Position numbers and translations under genes: made by a program
Shown here: piece after piece, positions 58,901 to 64,000 of the stretch
Numbering within the stretch: the stretch's first letter is position 1
Layout of the letters: every line of letters starts with the position of its first letter
NCBI RefSeq assembly: GCF_003234935.1
Contig: NZ_QKSB01000002.1
Location: forward strand, 62,001 to 126,000
DNA from: Putridiphycobacter roseus
GTDB lineage: Bacteria > Bacteroidota > Bacteroidia > Flavobacteriales_D > Crocinitomicaceae
Direction of reading: 5' to 3'
DNA: 64,000 bases
The notes under the pieces: model-generated
Told to the model about the DNA's origin: nothing
What the model saw: only the letters and a program-made list of their open reading frames with translations
Databases searched by the model: none

Positions 58901-60936
58901 AGACCACCAGTAGCAACAGTTACTACACCAGCTAATGTTACATCTGGATTATTTGCACAAGCAGTTTGGTCACCACCAGCATTAACAATCGGTGCATCTG
59001 TAAAGCTAATCTGTACCACATCCGATTCAGGGTTACAAGTTCCATTCCCTGTAGATTCCACGGATAAATTAAGTATACCTGCCGTCAATTCAGCAGCGGT
59101 TGGATTATAAGTCGTAATTAAAGAAGTATTATTAGGAGAATAAGAACCAGCACCACCGGACCAAATCCCGCCTGCTGCAATGGTTACACTCGCGGATAAA
59201 TTCACCGCGGCATTATTTTCACAAACTACTAAATCAACACCTGCATCCATAATAGGAGCGGGTGTAATGTTTAATGTTATTTGGTCATCTACAGGAGTAC
59301 AATTCCCAGTAGAGGTCAAAGTTAAAGTTACAGCACCTGCAGAAATATCACCAGGACTTGGTACGTATTCGGCAGTTAAAGTTGTTGCATCAGGCAAGAA
59401 TTGTCCAGACCCTGAAGTTGTCCATTCCCCGGTATTAGTACCACCACTAATACTTCCAGCTAGCACAGCTGTATCGTTTGCACAAACAGAAAAATCTACG
59501 CCTGGATCCAATAAAATTTCAGCAGCAAATTCAGAAAAGAAGCCGTATCTACAGCCCGTTCCTGCGCCACCATTCACGATAGCTAAAGTAAATACATCCG
59601 TTGAATTAGAAATTAAATGAGATTGGTTAACTGGAATTTCCGTTGTGTTAAATTGAATTCGTGCAGCACGCCAAATACCACCAGTACCTGGTACCAATTG
59701 AAAATCGGAAGCATTAATAGCCGCTGTACCTGATCCAGTCACTGTAAAGTTCCCTTCACTACCATCTCTAATCATGATATTTAAGAAGAAAGCTTCTGAA
59801 GTGGAACGAATAATACTAATTTGTTCAGAACCGGCACAACCTAAAGGAGGTAAAACAGCCTGTCCCTCTTCACAACCAAAACCAGTAACATGAGAAACGT
59901 AAGCAGGTTTAGAAGTCTCAATATATACACTATTATCAGTAGAAGTACTTAAGTAATCCATGTCATATCTATATGTTTGACCTGCAAACAAAGTAGTAGT
60001 TGGCGTAACACTCCCGTCTATATATACTTTTGTATTATTTTCAGTTGCAAGAATAAAAGCACTCTCGTCACCCGTTGCGTTCAATTGGCCTTTTACGGCA
60101 ATATACTCAGTACCAACAATACCTACAGGTACGATTTGGTCACCCAGTAAATCATAACAACCACCAGAAGGGTTGTGGTTAGAATCATCTTTAATGGTAA
60201 TAGCAATATCCTTATTACTAATCACAACAGCACCAGAGGGGTGATTTGCAGGAATGGAAAATGCGGGTGCATTTGTACCTAAGTATGGAAAATACTCCAT
60301 GGTCTGGTCTGTATTCCCACAAGAATAGGTCTCCCCCATTTGTAAAGTAATGGAATAGGGTGTTAATGCAGGAATACCATCAACATCTACTGGCGAATAG
60401 ATAGTCACCACTGTATTATCTTCTGTTGCAATAATGTCAAATGAAGCATAAGCTAAATGCGGACTAGCAAAACCATCTTCATTCCAAAAAGCATCATGTT
60501 TATGTAGCGGGATATAGAATTCTTGTCCCAATGAAGCCCTTCCTTTTAAGGAAAAAATATCTGCATTATTCGTATTACTTACTTCATAATAAGCGGTAAT
60601 TGTATCCGTAGATACAATTCTAAGTCCTGTAGAAAGTATAGAATTGGTTGGCGTTGTCTCCAAGTCTGCGACAAAAATCGAAAGATCTTCTTGGTGAGAA
60701 CTATTTGCCGCCATTGACACTACAATTGGTGTAAACAATGGATTTGCAGGTTGATCTATAGTAACTGTTGCTGCCCCACTAAAAGTCGAGATATTTAAAT
60801 AAATCGGTACGCCACCAGGAGAAGCGTGCAAATAGGTAACATCAGGTGGCGCAAACCAAAATTCTGTTCCAGACTGCGCATTAGCAAAATTTAAAAAGCA
60901 TAGCATGCTTAATAAAAGCAGGTAAATTTTTTTCAT
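55969..60936 (-). CDS. Giant repeat surface protein (IgGFc-binding-like N-terminus, T9SS type B)
   Basis: Secreted protein of 1655 residues. Signal peptide (ending NFANAQ) is followed by an IgGFc-binding-protein-like domain (about 22-470: GTEFWFAPPDVTYLHASPGG, DNTVVTIYSPVDVD, AYVSHVTGFGCEEGQAVLPP). Residues about 475-1400 are ten full copies and one shortened copy of an 87-residue module, 'NAGxDxxVCxNNxxVxLxG...GGxWxGGxGxFxPN...YTPTxxEIxxGxVTLTLxSTGNGxC'. Two PKD domains follow (WAWEFGDADSSASQNP; FDWNFGAFNDTSTLQNP). The last 90 residues are a gliding-type sorting domain (PSGFSPNGDQENDELLV to SGSISILK). It is probably a long adhesin whose PorP/SprF partner is encoded immediately downstream. 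Confidence 0.88.
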   Translation of the reverse strand: MKKIYLLLLSMLCFLNFANAQSGTEFWFAPPDVTYLHASPGGVPIYLNISTFSGAATVTIDQPANPLFTPIVVSMAANSSHQEDLSIFVADLETTPTNSILSTGLRIVSTDTITAYYEVSNTNNADIFSLKGRASLGQEFYIPLHKHDAFWNEDGFASPHLAYASFDIIATEDNTVVTIYSPVDVDGIPALTPYSITLQMGETYSCGNTDQTMEYFPYLGTNAPAFSIPANHPSGAVVISNKDIAITIKDDSNHNPSGGCYDLLGDQIVPVGIVGTEYIAVKGQLNATGDESAFILATENNTKVYIDGSVTPTTTLFAGQTYRYDMDYLSTSTDNSVYIETSKPAYVSHVTGFGCEEGQAVLPPLGCAGSEQISIIRSTSEAFFLNIMIRDGSEGNFTVTGSGTAAINASDFQLVPGTGGIWRAARIQFNTTEIPVNQSHLISNSTDVFTLAIVNGGAGTGCRYGFFSEFAAEILLDPGVDFSVCANDTAVLAGSISGGTNTGEWTTSGSGQFLPDATTLTAEYVPSPGDISAGAVTLTLTSTGNCTPVDDQITLNITPAPIMDAGVDLVVCENNAAVNLSASVTIAAGGIWSGGAGSYSPNNTSLITTYNPTAAELTAGILNLSVESTGNGTCNPESDVVQISFTDAPIVNAGGDQTACANNPDVTLAGVVTVATGGLWTGGAGTFSPNANALNAVYTATPAEIALGNVTLTLTSVGNGDCNAVSDNVSITFTSAPTINAGLDQTLCENNANATLNGSLTIATGGVWTGGLGVFAPSNSNLNTIYTPTVSEIASGSITLTLSSTGNGDCNTVTDNLILNYTAAPTVNAGTDVAVCANNAGVALSGSIVGAGGGVWLGGAGSFSPSNSSLTATYTPTAGEITAGSVTLTLESTGNGNCIAESDDVVITINPNPIVNAGPNLTSCANNPTVNLGGSVQVATGGVWSGGAGAFFSSASDLNATYTPTNAEITAGSVTLTLSSTGNGACSAGTDNVNIVITDSPTVNAGVDQTVCGNNADVSLNGSVLLASGGTWTGGLGVFTPSNNALNAVYSPTTSEIASGSLVLTLTSTGNGACNPENDQMTINFTAAPTADAGLDINVCENNTAANLSGLVSIATGGIWSGGSGSYSPNNTDLNAVYTPSSGEVTAGQVQLVLTTTGVGNCNVEKDSVLVIINPNPIVNAGSDQTICVDNLLVSLSGSIAGITNTGTWSTSGTGSFSPNNTSLNATYIPSTADSLSGVFVLTLTSTNNANCLPVSDDMTVTILPAGFAAAGADLTVCGNNSNVSLNGVITGGAVDGYWSTTGTGVFTPNDSTLNATYIPSAFDIANGTVDIILTANSCNAGNDMFTVTITPMPVVDAGTDILPSAFDIVAGSFELSFMTSGATYCAESADTLLVNVVVPLSVGFTNSAACNGNPMQLNDTTLIMTGAIANWAWEFGDADSSASQNPIHIYDAAGIYDVKLKVTSSLGCEYSLTQSVEVENGPTAGFDFLPAEPLIGELVTFTDFSIDAVKFDWNFGAFNDTSTLQNPTYTYNSVGAYAVTQIVINALGCSDTIMKTVNVNENGVFPPAVPSGFSPNGDQENDELLVRGGPFKTVNLKVYNNWGNLLFESNTQDLGWDGTWKGKLMPPGDYVYTVYAEMEAGEVYSFSGSISILK
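56740..59515 (-). repeat. Array of about 261-bp coding repeats
   Basis: Ten tandem modules of about 87 codons, plus a last module shortened to about 46 codons, lie within the giant surface-protein gene. Modules 2 to 8 are closest (GG-x-W-x-GG-x-G core); modules 1, 9 and 10 share a variant with TNTG or VDGYW and STSGTG/STTGTG. Each has one Cys near the start and one near the end, which could form a disulfide. Confidence 0.85.
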
Positions 60937-61472
60937 AGAGTATTTTTTAATTCACAACAAGTTCAATATCCTTAAGAGGCATACGATTTATAATAAAAAA
61001 AGGTTCTTCATTTGAAGTTTTTTTTTTATTCAGGAAAAAATTGAATTTGCATTTGTCATCATTTAACAATTCAAATTACGGTATTAAATGTTAAATATTC
61101 TAAAAATACTAGTGATATTTATTCCTTTTTTCGACCAATCAAGGAAATTCACCCATTAAACCTTACTGGTTAAGAATAGAACCTTATTATCATTCATTAA
61201 GAATATTAGCTACCAAATACTTAACTTAAATACAATCTTTATTTAACCTCAAAATGATGGACATTTACAATAAATTGCTTTCTTTGCAAATTCAAAAAAA
61301 CCATTCCTTTAAAAGGGGAAATTTTCATCAAAAAAGTGTACCTTTTTAACATAAATAAGCTATTGTATAATAAATATTAACATTTTAATGGGTAATACTT
61401 AATTTAAAAAAAAACTTACCCTACTGAAGGTTCTTATTAAAAAATATTATATTTAACCATTAAACAACGACT
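60937..61472. other. Long AT-rich divergent intergenic region
   Basis: These 536 bases separate the giant surface-protein gene (minus) from the stress-protein gene (plus). No open frame looks coding. GGGTAA (61391-61396) and TTACCC (61417-61422) form a loose inverted repeat about 50 bases before the uspA start. Both promoters must be here, but no perfect TAnnTTTG box was found close to either start. Confidence 0.5.
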
Positions 61473-62276
61473 ATGAATTCAAGAAATTTACTTGTTCCCT
61501 ACGATTTTACGAGTGCTGCGGATGTTGCATTAACCTATGCAATTTCACTTGCAAAAAAATTAAGTGCTGAAATAAACTTAATACACGTTGTAAAGGAAAG
61601 TAAAGCGGTAAAGAAATCAAAAACAAAACTTGAAGAAGTGATCCATAAATTGGGTACAGACAATAAAGGCGTATTGATTCACCCTATTGTAAGAATTGGA
61701 GATATTTTCAGTGATATTTCTTCCGCTGGAAAAGAGCTGCGTTCTTCTATTGTAATTATGGGTACGCATGGCGCCAAAGGAATGCAACGTGTTTTTGGTA
61801 GTTTTGCTATAAAAATCATTACTTCTACACACATTCCATTTATTATCGTTCAAAAAGATTACAAGCCATCAGACTTAGAAAGAATAGTGGTTCCAATTGA
61901 TGTTTCAAAAGAAAGTTTACAAGTAGAGCAAGTAGTCTCTGCGGTTGCAAAGGAAACTAAATCGGAAGTATTTGTGGTTGCAGAAAACCATCAAGATACT
62001 GCGTTAAAAATTAAAGTAGCGGTACATTTCAAAGTAATTACAGAGCAATTTGATTCCGTGGGTGTAAAATACCATACCGAATCGATTAAGCGATTAGCCT
62101 CTAAAGAAATTTTAGATTACACCAAAAAAGTAAAAGGGGATTTAATCGGAATAGCTTATCACACAGATAGTATATTACCACAATTTGATAGAATTTTCCA
62201 AGACTTAATTACCAATGACGAAAAAATCCCTGTATTGATTATCAATGCAAAAGAGGTAGGGAATTATTTCTTTTAA
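61473..62276 (+). CDS. Universal stress protein, two tandem Usp domains
   Basis: Cytoplasmic protein of 267 residues made of two UspA-type domains (about 1-128 and 132-267). The first begins NLLVPYDFTSAADVALTYAI and keeps the ATP-loop pattern IVIMGTHGAKGMQRVFGSFA (G-x2-G-x9-G-[ST]). The second begins IVVPIDVSKESLQVEQVVSA but its matching loop (GIAYHTDSILPQFDRIFQ) lacks the glycines, so only one site should bind ATP. Such tandem Usp proteins are common in Bacteroidota and respond to starvation or stress. It has a strong terminator behind it, shared with the convergent dnaJ. Confidence 0.88.
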   Translation: MNSRNLLVPYDFTSAADVALTYAISLAKKLSAEINLIHVVKESKAVKKSKTKLEEVIHKLGTDNKGVLIHPIVRIGDIFSDISSAGKELRSSIVIMGTHGAKGMQRVFGSFAIKIITSTHIPFIIVQKDYKPSDLERIVVPIDVSKESLQVEQVVSAVAKETKSEVFVVAENHQDTALKIKVAVHFKVITEQFDSVGVKYHTESIKRLASKEILDYTKKVKGDLIGIAYHTDSILPQFDRIFQDLITNDEKIPVLIINAKEVGNYFF

Positions 62277-62300
62277 AGCAATTATAAATTTATATTTCAA

Positions 62301-62335
62301 AAAAAAGCCCTGACATTTACTGTCAGGGCTTTTTT
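62301..62335. terminator. Bidirectional terminator
   Basis: AAAAAAGCCCTGACA (62301-62315) pairs perfectly with TGTCAGGGCTTTTTT (62321-62335) across TTTAC. It lies between the convergent stress-protein and dnaJ genes and works for both strands. Confidence 0.92.
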
Positions 62336-62349
62336 ATAAGCTTGATTTT

Positions 62350-63474
62350 TTAATGAAATATATCTTTCATTTTATCAAAAAAACCTTTTTCCTTTTTAGA
62401 CGGTTGCGGTTTAAAGTTTTCTGAGTTTCTTAAAGACTCTAATATATCTTCTTCCGACTTAGATAACTTTTTAGGAGTCCATACATTTATATGTACTAAT
62501 AAATCACCTTTTCCGTAGCCATTTAGACTAGGAATACCTTTACCTTTTAAGCGTAATAATTTACCACTTTGTGTACCTGGTTCAATTTTAACTTTCGCTT
62601 TTCCTTCCACTAGCGGCACATGAATATCTGCACCTATTGCTGCATCAACAAAACTAACATAGGCCTCGTAATGTAAATTTTCAGATTCTCTTTTTAAGTC
62701 TGCATCTACTTCTTCTTCGATTACAACCAATAAATCACCAGGAACCCCATTAAAAGGACCAGCATTACCTTTACCTGCAACTTTTAATTGCATTCCTTCT
62801 TCTACACCTGCTGGAATACTGATTTCTACAATTTCCTCTTGGCGTTTCAAACCTTGAGCATCTGCACCATTAGGTTTTTTATCAATAAATTTACCAGTAC
62901 CGTTACAAGTTGGACAAGTAGATTGAGTTTGCATGGCCCCTAACATGGTTTCCATCACTCTCATCACCCTACCTTGACCATTACAAGTAGTACATGTATT
63001 AAAGGTTACCCCTTCAGCATTGACTAATTTATTGACTTTAATTTTTTTCGTAACGCCTAAAGCCACATCTTTTAGACTCAATTTAATTTTCACTCTTAAA
63101 TCTGACCCTTTAATAACTCTACTGCCACCACTTCTTTGGCGACCACCGCCTCCACCGAATGCACCACCAAAAATATCACCGAATTGGCTAAATATGTCAT
63201 CCATATCCATCCCACCGCCAAATCCGCCGCCGCCGCCAGAAGCACCGCCAACACCTTGGTGACCGAAACGATCATATCTAGCTTTTTTATCAGAATTACT
63301 TAGAATTTCATATGCTTCTGCAGCTTCTTTAAAAGACTCTTCAGCAGCTTTGTCATCTGGATTTTTATCTGGATGATATTTTAAAGCAAGCTTCCTATAT
63401 GCCTTTTTAATTTCTGCATCAGAAGCCGATTTAGAAACCCCTAATACTTCATAATAATCTCTCTTATTGCTCAT
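62350..63474 (-). CDS. dnaJ: Chaperone DnaJ
   Basis: Hsp40 co-chaperone of 374 residues that stimulates DnaK ATPase and delivers substrates. The J domain (1-70) has [16 protein letters not shown] with the HPD motif; the G/F region (about 75-115) is very glycine-rich with [18 protein letters not shown]. The zinc region has only two CxxCxGxG motifs (CTTCNGQG and CPTCNGTG), where the classic protein has four. The spacing looks like the shortened form I recall from other Bacteroidota, so it is probably a lineage feature and not damage. The C-terminal substrate domains are complete ([39 protein letters not shown]). grpE lies 14 bases upstream, forming an operon. Confidence 0.94.
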   Translation of the reverse strand: MSNKRDYYEVLGVSKSASDAEIKKAYRKLALKYHPDKNPDDKAAEESFKEAAEAYEILSNSDKKARYDRFGHQGVGGASGGGGGFGGGMDMDDIFSQFGDIFGGAFGGGGGRQRSGGSRVIKGSDLRVKIKLSLKDVALGVTKKIKVNKLVNAEGVTFNTCTTCNGQGRVMRVMETMLGAMQTQSTCPTCNGTGKFIDKKPNGADAQGLKRQEEIVEISIPAGVEEGMQLKVAGKGNAGPFNGVPGDLLVVIEEEVDADLKRESENLHYEAYVSFVDAAIGADIHVPLVEGKAKVKIEPGTQSGKLLRLKGKGIPSLNGYGKGDLLVHINVWTPKKLSKSEEDILESLRNSENFKPQPSKKEKGFFDKMKDIFH

Positions 63475-63488
63475 TCTTTTATTCTCTT

Positions 63489-64000
63489 TTATTGTCCTAC
63501 TACAACTTTAGCAAACCTTAATGGTTTTCCTTTTAAATTATAGCCTTTCTCAATTACATCCACTACCTTACCTTTTAAATCTTCAGTTGGTGCTGGAATA
63601 TTTGTAATTGCTTCGTGAATTTCCGGATCAAATACTTCACCTTTTGCAGGCGCTAATTCTAATCCTTTTGATTTTAACGTACTATCTAATTTATGGTGAA
63701 TTAATTTGAAACCTTCTTTCAATCCGTCGACATCTTCAGATTTTGCATTGTTTTCAATCGCTCTATCAAAATCATCTAAAATCGGTAACATATCTTTTAA
63801 TACACTAGAAGAAGCACTACCAATAATATCTGCTTTTTCTTTAATGGATCTTTTCCTGAAGTTATCAAAGTCTGAATACAACCTTAAATACTTATCATTT
63901 AACGCATTATATTTCTCTTCGATCGTAGGTTCGGCCTTCTCTTCAACTGCATCTTCCGTTGCCGCGTTCTCATCTCTAACCTCTTGTTCTTCTGTAAAGT
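63489..64000 (-). CDS. grpE: Nucleotide exchange factor GrpE (partial at window edge)
   Basis: Co-chaperone that releases ADP from DnaK. The frame stays open to the window edge, so the 5' end lies outside; about 170 residues are visible. The first in-frame ATG-like or TTG codons inside the window (for example at 63881) are not the start. Upstream codons give an acidic, disordered head ([20 protein letters not shown]) and a coiled-coil, as GrpE normally has. The core has [29 protein letters not shown] and [19 protein letters not shown], and it ends [12 protein letters not shown]. It is followed by dnaJ after 14 bases, the conserved heat-shock order. Confidence 0.93.
   Translation of the reverse strand, partial: FTEEQEVRDENAATEDAVEEKAEPTIEEKYNALNDKYLRLYSDFDNFRKRSIKEKADIIGSASSSVLKDMLPILDDFDRAIENNAKSEDVDGLKEGFKLIHHKLDSTLKSKGLELAPAKGEVFDPEIHEAITNIPAPTEDLKGKVVDVIEKGYNLKGKPLRFAKVVVGQ

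Noticed and set aside
56740..59515. Regular direct repeats that could suggest a CRISPR array
   Set aside because: The period is about 261 bp, the units are coding and diverged, and there are no short identical repeats with unique spacers.
57806..59620. Long plus-strand open frames (82, 175 and 146 codons) opposite the giant surface protein
   Set aside because: They follow the 261-bp coding repeats of the minus-strand gene and have repeat-shadow composition; the minus frame has all recognisable domains.
63020..63262. Proline-rich plus-strand frame within dnaJ
   Set aside because: It is the complement of the glycine-rich G/F linker of DnaJ.

Overview
The window is AT-rich DNA from a member of the Bacteroidota. 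Evidence: six secreted proteins with type IX secretion (T9SS) C-terminal domains (four type A, two gliding-type/type B), a PorP/SprF-family protein, many TAnnTTTG -7 promoter boxes just upstream of starts, two TonB-dependent receptors, and a DnaJ with the reduced zinc module that I recall from this phylum. I cannot fix the order from sequence alone. No prophage, insertion sequence, CRISPR array or classical defence island is visible; the window is mainly chromosomal housekeeping and cell-surface genes.

Layout. 1-8.4 kb: envelope lipoproteins (NlpE/META, DUF3124), a mercaptopyruvate sulfurtransferase, and a tight operon of GNAT, M20 amidohydrolase, alanine racemase and a second PLP racemase. 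8.5-12.5 kb: a six-PAS histidine kinase overlapping a receiver gene. 12.5-15 kb (minus): an ELWxxDGT-type T9SS protein behind a small secreted-protein gene whose start codon and body are separated by an ATAG tetranucleotide tract and are out of frame. 15-21 kb: PIF1-like helicase, a haem c/copper-monooxygenase-like secreted protein, glutathione peroxidase and a large T9SS protein. 21-24 kb: a probable zinc locus (Fur/Zur-type repressor divergent from a ZnuD-like receptor and a Cys/His lipoprotein) with two palindromic operators. 24-28 kb: CorA, a SET-domain protein, MgtC, a NYN/LOTUS protein and tRNA-Leu. 28-36.3 kb: secreted trypsin-like protease, S41 protease, DUF1573 lipoprotein, SRP RNA, M61 peptidase, RidA and a TrpG/PabA amidotransferase.

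36.7-45.5 kb: a 1269-residue gliding-type surface protein, TrhO, then paaABCD of the phenylacetyl-CoA epoxidase (no paaE in the window). A 25-bp tandem repeat extends the end of paaA. Antisense behind paaD lies a heavily decayed outer-membrane beta-barrel gene. 45.5-50 kb: MurB, an SMR exporter, and a divergent receiver/histidine-kinase pair paralogous to the one at 8.5 kb. 50-64 kb: a haem-type TonB receptor with an unknown one-pass protein, YifB/ComM, a PorP/SprF protein next to a 1655-residue surface protein carrying about ten 87-residue repeats, a universal stress protein, DnaJ and the partial grpE.

The observations I rate highest are the out-of-frame ATAG repeat in a signal peptide (candidate phase variation), the unannotated beta-barrel pseudogene, the predicted zinc regulon switch and the repeat-derived tail of paaA. 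I do not see a clearly new multi-gene system.
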